A stretch of DNA of 27,034 nucleotides. Origin: JADJNW01 sp964517145. Its GTDB lineage: Bacteria; Bacteroidota; Bacteroidia; Chitinophagales; Saprospiraceae. A program made the translations under genes and the position numbers. Below are positions 1 through 7,236 of this stretch, piece after piece; position 1 is the stretch's first letter, and the number at the start of each line of letters is the position of its first letter. The DNA lies in contig CAZFBN010000071.1 in NCBI GenBank assembly GCA_964517145.1, positions 1 through 27,034 on the forward strand, given 5' to 3'. The notes below the pieces were generated by a model. The model worked only from the letters and a program-made list of their open reading frames with translations, had not been told where the DNA came from and did not search any database.

Positions 1-317
1 AGTAAATTATGTATTTTTAACAGTGAATCATATGGAAGATTAAAAAACTAAAAGGCAAGCCAGAAATCACGCGATTCAAGGGTTTGGGAGAAATCTCGCC
101 CGATGAATTTGGCGATTTTATTGGTGAAAATATTCGCCTTGACCCGGTGGTACTGAATGAAGATGCCAATTTGGATCAAATTTTATCCTATTACATGGGT
201 AAGAATTCGATGGAGCGGCAGGAGTTTATCATTGAGAATCTGCGTTTGGAGATCGATGAGGTGGAAGACGAGGAAGAAGTGGAAGTAAAGAAGCCAGAGG
301 AAGTAGAAGTAGCATAA
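1..317 (+). CDS. parE: Topoisomerase IV subunit B, 3' end, with an apparent -1 frameshift
   Basis: This is the C-terminal end of a type IIA topoisomerase ATPase/TOPRIM subunit; with ParC, ParE decatenates and relaxes DNA in an ATP-dependent way. Visible are the TOPRIM-end motif EITRFKGLGEISPDEF (63-110), then IRLDPVV, YYMGKN and RQEFIIENLRLE, the form seen in Bacteroidota ParE, and an acidic tail ending in TAA at 315-317. The gene runs off the left edge. Upstream of about position 42 the frame of this tail is closed (TGA at 24-26, TAA at 18-20). The family-like upstream residues (KLCIF...GRLK) lie in the frame starting at base 1, which stops at TAA 49-51. The two frames join at A AAA AAC (42-48); a -1 slip, or one missing A, restores KKLKGKPEITRF. 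The family call is firm. Whether the shift is a sequencing error, a mutation or programmed is open. Confidence 0.8.
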
Positions 318-373
318 AATTGAATTTGGTTCATGTTTTCTGGTATTTAAGAAATTACAACAAAGCTGCCGTT

Positions 374-407
374 TTGTCTAAATTTTAAGAAGGAATCAAT
401 ACTTTTG
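374..407 (+). promoter_or_regulatory. Candidate promoter for lon
   Basis: TACTTTTG at 400-407 is an exact match to the Bacteroidota -7 consensus TAnnTTTG. A TTG at 374-376 (in GTTTTG) could be the -33 element, although the 23-base spacer is a little long. It would give a leader of roughly 120-130 bases before the lon ATG at 537. No operator or heat-shock element was recognised in the leader. Confidence 0.45.
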
Positions 408-536
408 CGCCTCCAATTCGATTGGCATAGAAGTTGACTTGCTATCTGAAGGGATTTGAAATAAATTTCCCTGCCAACTTGACATTTTCATCCGGGTTGG
501 ATTATCTTTAACAGGTAGATAGCCGAAAAACAAATT

Positions 537-2945
537 ATGTTCGAAGAAATATTTCACCAGCGATTTGAAGATGATGGCGATTTTTTGCCGCTGATTTCTA
601 TTGACGACGAGGACGAGACCAAAAGCGATGAGGTTTTTCCTGAAACCCTTCCTGTTTTGGCGCTCAAAAATACAGTGCTTTTCCCTGGTATTGTCATTCC
701 GATTACCGTAGGGCGCGATAAATCTATCAAAGCCATCAACCGAGCTTACGATCATGGGCGCGTGATTGCAGTGTTGTCGCAGCTAGACAGCAGTGTGGAA
801 GAGCCACGTGCCGAGGATTTGTATCGCGTCGGCACCATTGCGCGCATTCTGAAATTGTTGAAAATGCCCGACGGCACCATAACAGCGATCATTCAAGGGC
901 GCCGCCGTTTTACGTTGGTCGAAATGCTACGTGAAAATCCCTATATGCAAGGGCGCGTGGAGATTATAGATTACATAAAAGCTAGTAATAAGCTTGAATT
1001 TGAAGCAATTATCTCTTCTATTCTCGATCTTGCCAGAGACATTATTGAACTTTCGCCGAACATTCCACAGGAGGCGCTGGTGATGTTAAAAAATATTACC
1101 AACCATAATTTCTTGTTAAACTTCATTGCTTCCAACTTGGGATCTAAAATTCCTATCAAGCAACAAATACTGGAATTCAATGATTTAGGAGAAAAAGCCG
1201 ATTTCATTTTGCGACAAATGCACAGCGAGTTGCAATTGTTAGAATTGAAAGATCAGATTGAAAATAAAGTACGCGGCGATTTAGAAAAACAACAGCGCGA
1301 TTATTTTTTGAATCAACAACTGAAAACGATTCAGGAAGAACTAGGACAAAGCCCGCAAGAGCAGGAAATCGAAGAAATGGCGGAGCGGGCGAAAAAGAAA
1401 AAATGGTCGAAACAGGTGCAGGAGGTATTTGAAAAAGAGCTGATGAAGCTGCGCCGAATGAACCCGCAAGCCGCCGAATATGGCATGCAGACCACTTATG
1501 TCGAGTTGTTGCTGGATTTGCCGTGGGAGGTCGTTACCAAAGATAATTTTAATCTCAAGCGCGTGCAGGAAGTGTTGGATTCGGATCATTTTGGTTTGGA
1601 AAAAGTCAAAGACCGCATCATGGAGCACCTGGCGGTTTTGAAATTAAAGGGCGATATGAAAGCGCCGATTCTGTGTTTGGTGGGGCCTCCGGGGGTTGGA
1701 AAAACTTCGTTGGGAAAGTCCATTGCGCGAGCATTGAAGCGCAAATTTGTCAGAATGTCACTTGGTGGCTTGCACGATGAGTCGGAGATTCGCGGGCACC
1801 GCAAAACGTATATTGGTGCTATGCCGGGGCGCATTATTCAATCTTTGAAAAAAGCGGGGTCGAGCAATCCGGTGTTTATTTTGGATGAAATTGATAAAGT
1901 GGGTAAAGATTTTCGCGGCGATCCTTCTTCTGCCTTGTTGGAAGTGCTTGATCCTGAGCAAAATGGCACATTTTATGATAATTATTTAGAGGTAGAATAT
2001 GATTTGTCGAAGGTTTTATTTATTGCAACCGCCAATTCATTAAGTTCCATTCAGCCTGCTTTGTTGGATCGGATGGAAATCATTGACATCAGCGGCTACT
2101 CCATGGAAGAAAAAGTGGAAATAGCCAAGCGACATCTAGTGCCCAAGCAGCGCAAGGAACATGGGTTGGAAGCTAAACAAATTAAAATTTCTAATGAAAC
2201 GTTAAAGCGTGTCATTCAGGATTATACACGTGAATCTGGTGTGCGCTCGCTCGATCGGCAGCTTGCAGGTGTGATGCGGGCTACTGCTAAAAAAGTGGCG
2301 ATGGAAGAGCCTTATAACATCAGTCTGAAACCGGAAGAAATCGCATCTATACTAGGACCAGCGCGTTTTTCGCGCGACATGTATGAAGAAGAGCCAACGC
2401 CAGGCGTAGCGGTCGGTTTGGCTTGGACGGAAGTGGGCGGCGAAATCCTGTTTGTAGAATGCAGCCTTAGCAAAGGCAAAGGTGGGCTGACTTTGACCGG
2501 TAATCTGGGCGAAGTGATGAAAGAATCGGCTACGACTGCGCTCAGCCTCATTCGCGCCAAAGGAGAGGACTTGGGCATTTCGCAGGAGTGTTTTGAAAAT
2601 TACAACATTCACTTGCACGTGCCGGAAGGCGCTATTCCTAAAGATGGACCTTCGGCGGGCATCACGATGCTCACTGCGTTGACCTCTGCATTTACAAAAA
2701 AGCCGGTGAAACCTTATTTGGCAATGACGGGCGAAATTACTTTGCGGGGCAAGGTGTTACCGGTCGGGGGCATTAAAGAAAAAATTTTAGCGGCGAAGCG
2801 CGCGGGCATGAAAGAAATTGTGCTGTGTAAAGACAATCAAAAGCACGTTGAAGAAATTAAAGAAGCCTACATCAAAGGCTTGAATTTTCATTACGTTAGT
2901 CGGATGGAGGAAGTGCTGAAGGCGGCGCTGAGAGAGAAGAATTGA
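537..2945 (+). CDS. lon: ATP-dependent Lon protease
   Basis: Lon is a cytoplasmic AAA+ serine protease that unfolds and degrades damaged and regulatory proteins. The 802-residue protein has the usual LonA order. The N-terminal substrate-binding domain spans about residues 35-240 (ETLPVLALKNTVLFPG). A coiled linker follows (about 240-320, DYFLNQQLKTIQEELG). The AAA+ module has Walker A GPPGVGKT (383-390, K389) and Walker B FILDEID (D450, E451). The C-terminal protease domain has Ser706 in PKDGPSAGITM and Lys749 in GGIKEK; the 43-residue spacing equals that of E. coli S679/K722. Length is typical. The ATG at 537 begins MFEEIF and precedes an acidic segment common at Bacteroidota Lon N-termini. 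It is followed by a hairpin terminator shared with the convergent gene. No key residue is missing. Confidence 0.97.
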   Translation: MFEEIFHQRFEDDGDFLPLISIDDEDETKSDEVFPETLPVLALKNTVLFPGIVIPITVGRDKSIKAINRAYDHGRVIAVLSQLDSSVEEPRAEDLYRVGTIARILKLLKMPDGTITAIIQGRRRFTLVEMLRENPYMQGRVEIIDYIKASNKLEFEAIISSILDLARDIIELSPNIPQEALVMLKNITNHNFLLNFIASNLGSKIPIKQQILEFNDLGEKADFILRQMHSELQLLELKDQIENKVRGDLEKQQRDYFLNQQLKTIQEELGQSPQEQEIEEMAERAKKKKWSKQVQEVFEKELMKLRRMNPQAAEYGMQTTYVELLLDLPWEVVTKDNFNLKRVQEVLDSDHFGLEKVKDRIMEHLAVLKLKGDMKAPILCLVGPPGVGKTSLGKSIARALKRKFVRMSLGGLHDESEIRGHRKTYIGAMPGRIIQSLKKAGSSNPVFILDEIDKVGKDFRGDPSSALLEVLDPEQNGTFYDNYLEVEYDLSKVLFIATANSLSSIQPALLDRMEIIDISGYSMEEKVEIAKRHLVPKQRKEHGLEAKQIKISNETLKRVIQDYTRESGVRSLDRQLAGVMRATAKKVAMEEPYNISLKPEEIASILGPARFSRDMYEEEPTPGVAVGLAWTEVGGEILFVECSLSKGKGGLTLTGNLGEVMKESATTALSLIRAKGEDLGISQECFENYNIHLHVPEGAIPKDGPSAGITMLTALTSAFTKKPVKPYLAMTGEITLRGKVLPVGGIKEKILAAKRAGMKEIVLCKDNQKHVEEIKEAYIKGLNFHYVSRMEEVLKAALREKN

Positions 2946-3019
2946 CTTAGGGTAAAGGGAAATTTTATATTGTTATAACGTTTTTCTATAAAATTATTAT
3001 TTGCTTGGTAATGGTTAAG

Positions 3020-3065
3020 AATTTACGTTTACAAAACTTTTAAAGTTTCGTAAACGTAAATTTTT
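3020..3065. terminator. Bidirectional hairpin terminator between lon and the convergent gene
   Basis: A nearly perfect inverted repeat pairs 3020-3040 with 3042-3062: a 21-bp stem with one mismatch (A3033/C3049) and a one-base centre. It has a T run on the plus side (3061-3065) and, read on the minus strand, A/T-rich flanks. It sits between the convergent stops at 2945 and 3096, so it can end both transcripts. Confidence 0.8.
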
Positions 3066-3095
3066 ATTACATTCACGCCATTCTTTTTAAAATAT

Positions 3096-3908
3096 TTACT
3101 TCGCCTGATAAATCCGCACCGTTAGCGCTCCATTATTATCGGCATAGGAATTGAGTATCACAGCATCATAAATGCCAAAAATAGCCTGCTTGCCTCTTCC
3201 CAAATAATTGATGCGATACACGTGGTCATCGCGATAGGGTACCGTATTCGCGGCAATGGTATGAAAACTGACGCCGTCAATCATCAGTTCGCCCCATGGG
3301 TCATTGCGTGTGCAACGAGGCGCGAAGCACCAGGCAGCGTCAATACAGGCAGGCATTCCGGTAGTGCAACTAAATGTGCCGCGCGCTTCTATGATATAAT
3401 TTTTACCATTTTCAAAAATCATTTTACTCGCCACCGGCTGGCTGCTCATAGACGAAACCGTGATTTCCTCCAGCAGGTCTTTACGACTGGTATTTCCCGA
3501 TGATCCATTCGGGTTTATTTGAAAATTGCGTGTCCATGACTTTGCACTGTAAACCTGCGCGCCACTTTCTGAAATTTTGCTGAGCCGATTATCCGATTCG
3601 ATGCGGATAGCTAGTGTCCCTTCCGAAAGCGTCGTGCTTCCGGGCAGCCCAATCCATTTACCGGTTATGATATTGCCGACAATCGTACCGTGGAAAACAT
3701 TAAAATTGCCAGGCGGATTGGACATGTACCAATAAATTTCATTATCAACCTGACGAATAAAATGGCTCACTTCCGTGTTATTGTCCGTTTGCCAAAAACC
3801 GGTTAGATCATAATCCTGGCAATAAACGGGCAAATGAAAAACGCAGAAAATAGAAACAATCCAGGCTTTGCTATGCAAAAAATGGCGAATCGTATGGCAG
3901 TTTCTCAT
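3096..3908 (-). CDS. Secreted protein with lipocalin-like N-domain and PA-IL/LecA-like C-domain
   Basis: A 270-residue exported protein of unproven function. Residues 1 to about 31 form a signal peptide (hydrophobic WIVSIFCVFHLPVYC). Residues about 35-130 (LTGFWQTDNN, HFIRQVDNEIYWYMS, FHGTIVGNIITGKW, GTLAIRIESDNRL) resemble the lipocalin-like sheet domain found in some secreted bacterial proteins. Residues about 165-270 (IIEARGTFSC, AAWCFAPRC, DPWGELMIDG, YADNNGALTVRIY) resemble the PA-IL/LecA-type galactose-binding beta sandwich, where a final YxDNxG strand carries calcium/sugar ligands. Four cysteines fall in the loop before DPWG and could form disulphides. The gene is monocistronic between a terminator and an AT-rich promoter region. 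A sugar-binding role is inferred by fold resemblance only. Confidence 0.65.
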   Translation of the reverse strand: MRNCHTIRHFLHSKAWIVSIFCVFHLPVYCQDYDLTGFWQTDNNTEVSHFIRQVDNEIYWYMSNPPGNFNVFHGTIVGNIITGKWIGLPGSTTLSEGTLAIRIESDNRLSKISESGAQVYSAKSWTRNFQINPNGSSGNTSRKDLLEEITVSSMSSQPVASKMIFENGKNYIIEARGTFSCTTGMPACIDAAWCFAPRCTRNDPWGELMIDGVSFHTIAANTVPYRDDHVYRINYLGRGKQAIFGIYDAVILNSYADNNGALTVRIYQAK

Positions 3909-3954
3909 GTTTGATGTTTTGATGGGTTTAGAAGAAATTTACATGAGAAAAGTA

Positions 3955-3989
3955 CAAAATTATTTTTTAATAAGTTTCCTTTTTTGCAA
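3955..3989 (-). promoter_or_regulatory. Candidate promoter for the lectin-like gene
   Basis: On the minus strand, TAATTTTG (3955-3962) matches TAnnTTTG exactly, 47 bases upstream of the ATG at 3908. A TTTTTG-like element is centred near 3987. The 24-base spacing is longer than ideal, so only the -7 box is convincing. The surrounding 3909-4194 stretch is very AT-rich and holds no gene. Confidence 0.4.
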
Positions 3990-4194
3990 AAAGATATTCA
4001 TTTTAGTAAGATTTATTATATGAAAAAAATAATTTTAATGAAATATTTTAAATTATTCATTGTACGTTTTGTAATTACCTAACCATCAGATTTTAATAAA
4101 ATTGAAAAATACAATTATTTTGCTATTGGAATAAAAAATATATAAATAATACTTTGTTTTGTAAAATACTTATTTTGAGTGTTTAAATAAAAAA

Positions 4195-4634
4195 TCACTC
4201 TACGGTTTTACGCGTTCGTTTTCGCAAAAGTCTAAAAATTTGTTTTGTAATGGGCGGCATATCTTCAGCAGGAATGCGGAAAACCTCTGCTACCCAGGCG
4301 ACACTTTCATTGTAAAACAAATTAAAACGACCTTCCAATTGAGAAAAAGTATCGCTAAAGCTTTTCGCTTGCCAGGTAATGAATGAATAAACCCTGTCAC
4401 CAGCGCCAGCGTGAGCAGCACGGCTATGGTAATACTTAAAATTCGATTGATGCCAATTTTGCAAAAAAAATTGACAACAGGATTAAGTAAAATTGCGATG
4501 AGCGTAGCAAATACAATTGGTACAATAATGACCCGCCCTATATACAAAATGTAAAAAAACGCCAACATGCCAAGAACAATCAATGATAATTTTACATACA
4601 ACGGCGGATGCACCGGCTCAGAGTTGACTGCCAT
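4195..4634 (-). pseudogene. Frameshifted, truncated AI-2E family transporter (PerM/YdiK type)
   Basis: This is a remnant of an AI-2E/PerM-family membrane protein, a family of about 350 residues with seven or eight membrane helices. The start (4634) gives PPLYVKLSLIVLGMLAFFYI and the second-helix motif PIVFATLIAILLNPVVNF, typical of the family's N-terminus. That frame loses sense after VTGFI. The family-like continuation ITWQAKSFSDTFSQLEGRFN appears in another frame, so an indel lies near 4384-4390, inside a repeated ATTC. The second frame ends with TGA at 4195-4197 after about 145 residues in total; the rest of the family, including its C-terminal helices, is absent, and AT-rich noncoding DNA follows. 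The downstream truncation argues for a real pseudogene rather than a sequencing error alone. Confidence 0.8.
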
Positions 4635-4715
4635 TCGTTCTACAAGTTTGAATTGATTTTTAATAATTTACAAGAGAACGATTCACACTTGAAAATTCCG
4701 AAAGCTCCGATTTGT

Positions 4716-4754
4716 AAAAACAAAAAAGGCTGTAACCATTCGCTGGCTACAACC
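4716..4754 (-). terminator. Rho-independent terminator after the DinB-like gene
   Basis: On the minus strand a 10-bp stem (4745-4754 with 4728-4737, two G-U pairs) and a 7-base loop are followed by TTTTTTGTTTTT (4727-4716). It lies 21 bases beyond the stop of the minus-strand gene at 4776 and upstream of the transporter remnant, separating the two. Confidence 0.8.
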
Positions 4755-4775
4755 TCAAAGACAGGATATTATACT

Positions 4776-5273
4776 TTAATTTTCCAAATCATCTGCACTC
4801 GGACCATAGCTGCCCGGAATCGGGATATGGAGCAATCGCAAATAAACCCCTAGCTGCGCCCGGTGGTGTACCGTTTGGCAAAATGCGTGTCGGATGACCT
4901 CTGCTTTGGTAGAGACATCATAAATTTCGTCGCCATTGCGCAACGTCCAGTTGGGCAACAAATCTGCTTCCTCCGCTTTTTCCAAATGCGACCGGGCTTC
5001 GGTGAGCGATTTTTCTAATAATTCGAGCAATTCTTCAGCCTTGTGAATCGGCGTTGGCGTGTAAGGCTGTTTCGCAAAATCCAGTTCATCGGTGGTGAGC
5101 GCAAGCTTGACCCAAGCTGGAATCTCCGCAATGTGCGTTGCCAGTTCGCGCATGTCCATGCTTTTTGGGTGCGGGCGCCAGTCCAATTGCTCCGTGGGTA
5201 CGCGCGACAGCATTTTGCGGGTGGTTTGAGCTTCTTGCTCCATCTCTTTTAAAAACATCGGAATTATTTCCAT
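4776..5273 (-). CDS. DinB-fold (DinB/YfiT superfamily) protein
   Basis: A 165-residue four-helix-bundle protein of the DinB/YfiT superfamily. These are often metal-dependent, and some act as thiol-dependent transferases; the substrate here is unknown. Family marks are LDWRPHPKSMDMRELATHIAE near the N-terminus (His47) and HAFCQTVHHRAQLGVYLRLL near the C-terminus. In characterised members a His-x3-His pair supplies two metal ligands with the N-terminal His. Here the first of that pair is Gln133 and the second His137, so the metal site may be altered. The reading frame stays open upstream to 5429, but those 52 codons run through an intergenic repeat and a -7 box. The ATG at 5273 (MEIIPMFLKEMEQEA) is the likely start. 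The WYL-type regulator lies upstream on the same strand. Confidence 0.85.
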   Translation of the reverse strand: MEIIPMFLKEMEQEAQTTRKMLSRVPTEQLDWRPHPKSMDMRELATHIAEIPAWVKLALTTDELDFAKQPYTPTPIHKAEELLELLEKSLTEARSHLEKAEEADLLPNWTLRNGDEIYDVSTKAEVIRHAFCQTVHHRAQLGVYLRLLHIPIPGSYGPSADDLEN

Positions 5274-5296
5274 TCGAGTTGTTTTTTGTTTCGATA

Positions 5297-5304
5297 CAAA
5301 GGTA
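5297..5304 (-). promoter_or_regulatory. -7 promoter box for the DinB-like gene
   Basis: TACCTTTG on the minus strand matches TAnnTTTG exactly. It would start transcription a few bases later, giving a short leader to the ATG at 5273. This supports the downstream start rather than 5429. A well-spaced -33 TTG was not seen. Confidence 0.45.
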
Positions 5305-5370
5305 GGCGTGACCACTGACAACCCTATGGCAGTGCAAATTTCAAAAAAGTGAAAAAATGAAAATTTAAGA

Positions 5371-5426
5371 AGGATGGAATAGCGGAACAATTCTGGAAAT
5401 CCTGAGAATCCTGATTCTGACAATAA
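5371..5426. repeat. Dispersed intergenic repeat, copy A (AATCCTGA type)
   Basis: The stretch starts AGGATGGAAT and contains ATTCTGGAAATCCTGAGAAT followed by CTGATTCTGACAAT, with AATCCTGA twice (5398-5405, 5407-5414). A related copy lies at 22590-22640 (AGGATGG...AATTCTG...CTGATTCAGACAATG). It fills the gap between the regulator and the DinB-like gene. It accounts for the protein-like but spurious SESGFSGF translation on the minus strand. Confidence 0.6.
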
Positions 5427-5436
5427 CAAAATTTTA

Positions 5437-6126
5437 TCAATAATCTACCGGCAATAGCTTCATATAATCATTCAATTCTATATGATCTGATTTTTGGAAA
5501 GGAATGCTCGTCGCAATGACATGGAGAATGCGGATGACCTTAAAATCGCGATATGCTTGTCTTTGATGACACCAGGCGATCAAATGCCAACTAAATGCGT
5601 AAAAAACCAATCCTATAGGCTCCACCCGGCGCTTGCTGCTCACCTCCTGTTTATTTTTATATTCAATATCTACAATGGTTTTGGCGGCGATGGCATTTTG
5701 TAACACCGACAAATATTCAAAATTGTGAATAAAACAAGCAGGCAATTGCAATCGAATATTGTCATTCAGATTTTCCAACTTTTCTTTTTGAGAATGACGC
5801 AATACTGCTTTTATTTTATTCAGCGCAGTCGAATAATGTTTTTGAATGGACTGATCCGCAAAACCACTCACCAGGCGTTCCATGAGCAGCAGGGCGTTGG
5901 CTTCTTCCGAAGTAAAAGACACCGGCGGTAAAAAATAACCGTTGATAATATGATAACCTTTCTGTGCTTCAAAACAAATTGGCACGCCTTGCTCACTCAG
6001 CGATTTGATGTCGCGATATACTGTGCGCACACTAATGTCAAACCTCGTGGCAATTTGCTCTGTGGGCACGTATTTTTTGGATTGTAGCAGGGTGAGAATA
6101 CCAAAAAGACGATCAATACGATTCAT
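5437..6126 (-). CDS. YafY/DeoR-type transcriptional regulator, HTH plus WYL domain
   Basis: A 229-residue DNA-binding regulator. Residues 1 to about 60 are a winged helix (MNRIDRLFGILTLLQSKKYV, then FDISVRTVYRDIKSLSEQGV) of the HTH_11 type. Residues about 75-120 form a helical linker. Residues about 140-215 form a WYL domain (IVDIEYKNKQE, RRVEPIGLVFYAFSWHLIAW, RDFKVIRI), in which the usual W-Y-L reads W-H-L. WYL domains sense small ligands or nucleic acids. It lies 163 bases upstream of the DinB-like gene on the same strand. YafY-type regulators next to DinB proteins are a recurring arrangement in Bacteroidota, so control of that neighbour is a reasonable inference. The ATG at 6126 starts at the normal N-terminus of the family. 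Confidence 0.9.
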   Translation of the reverse strand: MNRIDRLFGILTLLQSKKYVPTEQIATRFDISVRTVYRDIKSLSEQGVPICFEAQKGYHIINGYFLPPVSFTSEEANALLLMERLVSGFADQSIQKHYSTALNKIKAVLRHSQKEKLENLNDNIRLQLPACFIHNFEYLSVLQNAIAAKTIVDIEYKNKQEVSSKRRVEPIGLVFYAFSWHLIAWCHQRQAYRDFKVIRILHVIATSIPFQKSDHIELNDYMKLLPVDY

Positions 6127-6297
6127 TTGTGTTTTTGTTTGCTGCGCAAATCAAGAGCAGAGTTTTGTAAAGTAATGATAAACAGTGATGAAAGAATTGA
6201 AAAATTTCAAAAAAAAAATTAATAAATCGGTTCTAAAAATTACATTACCAACACAAAATAGCTGTTTTTGTAAAAGAATCCAAATGTGCGAGGCGGC

Positions 6298-7044
6298 TCA
6301 CTTTTTTACTTTTCCCAATAACATATAACCCACTACTTTAAAACCTGCTTTTAGGAGTGTGGCTTTGGATGCTTGATTCTGAATGTTGCAACGGGCGGCG
6401 GGTACCCTTCCATTGCGGTAGCACTCTTTTTTTAACTCTTGTACAATAAAAGTGCCCCATCCCTGCTGTCGATGCGTTTCTTTGACATCCATATACAAAT
6501 CGGCAAACGGCTTGTTGTAATGCAATAAAAAACCACCGGTAGCAATGATTTCACCGGCAGCGTCCAACACATAGGCGCCCATATTTTTAGCTTTGTAGCC
6601 GGTGTGATAATCTGCTTCCATCGTTCGTCGAAATAGTACATCGGATTGGTTGAAATGCGTCTGAAAATGATCGGCAAACAAAATGACCTCAGAGCGAATC
6701 CCCTGCGCAAATTCGTACAGCATAGAAGACAGTCGCACATCATTGCTCTGGCACTCAATGAAAGGAACGTTGGCAGCATCCAACAATGATTTAAAAAGGA
6801 CACTTTCCAAGTGGCGGTAAGGCGGGAGGACATAAAATTCAAAAATAGTATTGCGCTCCGAAATTTCCTGACCCTTCACAGCGCCATAACCCACCAGCAC
6901 CTGCTCTACGTACAACGCGTAAGAATCCGTCCAACCCCGCTCATGGCAGGCGTCATACCGAATTTGAAAATTATTTTCCTGCAAAAATAATTGCCGAAAG
7001 GGGAGGATGGTGGTATGGTCGGTGCGTTGGACATGCAAATTCAT
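6298..7044 (-). CDS. GNAT family N-acetyltransferase
   Basis: A 248-residue protein whose C-terminal half (about 135-248) is a GNAT acetyl-CoA-dependent acyltransferase. It shows GAYVLDAAGEIIATGGFLLH for strands 2-4, YMDVKETHRQQGWGTFIVQE for strand 4/helix 3 with the acetyl-CoA loop R192-Q-Q-G-W-G197, and NIQNQASKATLLKAGFKVVG for the last helix and strand. The N-terminal half (ALYVEQVLVGYGAVKGQE, IFEFYVLPPYR) looks like a second GNAT repeat without a recognisable acetyl-CoA loop. The substrate cannot be told. The gene is divergent from the McrBC genes, with 192 bases between the starts. Confidence 0.85.
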   Translation of the reverse strand: MNLHVQRTDHTTILPFRQLFLQENNFQIRYDACHERGWTDSYALYVEQVLVGYGAVKGQEISERNTIFEFYVLPPYRHLESVLFKSLLDAANVPFIECQSNDVRLSSMLYEFAQGIRSEVILFADHFQTHFNQSDVLFRRTMEADYHTGYKAKNMGAYVLDAAGEIIATGGFLLHYNKPFADLYMDVKETHRQQGWGTFIVQELKKECYRNGRVPAARCNIQNQASKATLLKAGFKVVGYMLLGKVKK

Positions 7045-7236
7045 TGCAATCTACGTTTTGAGCTTTATAAAAGAGTCAATTTACATATTTTTATCTCATT
7101 GAAAAATAAATAGGTACAAATTTTAGAAAAGAGAGAATGCTTTGTTTTTAAACTTTTCCGTGTATTTTTCGCTATTACTTAAACATTTGTATAAATACAA
7201 AATACGCCTGGCTCTACTGAGCGGCATGAATCAAGT

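Noticed and set aside
396..755. 119-codon minus-strand ORF overlapping the lon promoter and 5' end
   Set aside because: It is mostly antisense to lon codons, shows no family features, and lon is unambiguous.
5274..5429. In-frame 52-codon N-terminal extension of the DinB-like gene
   Set aside because: It runs through an intergenic repeat and across an exact -7 promoter box, while the family N-terminus starts at 5273.
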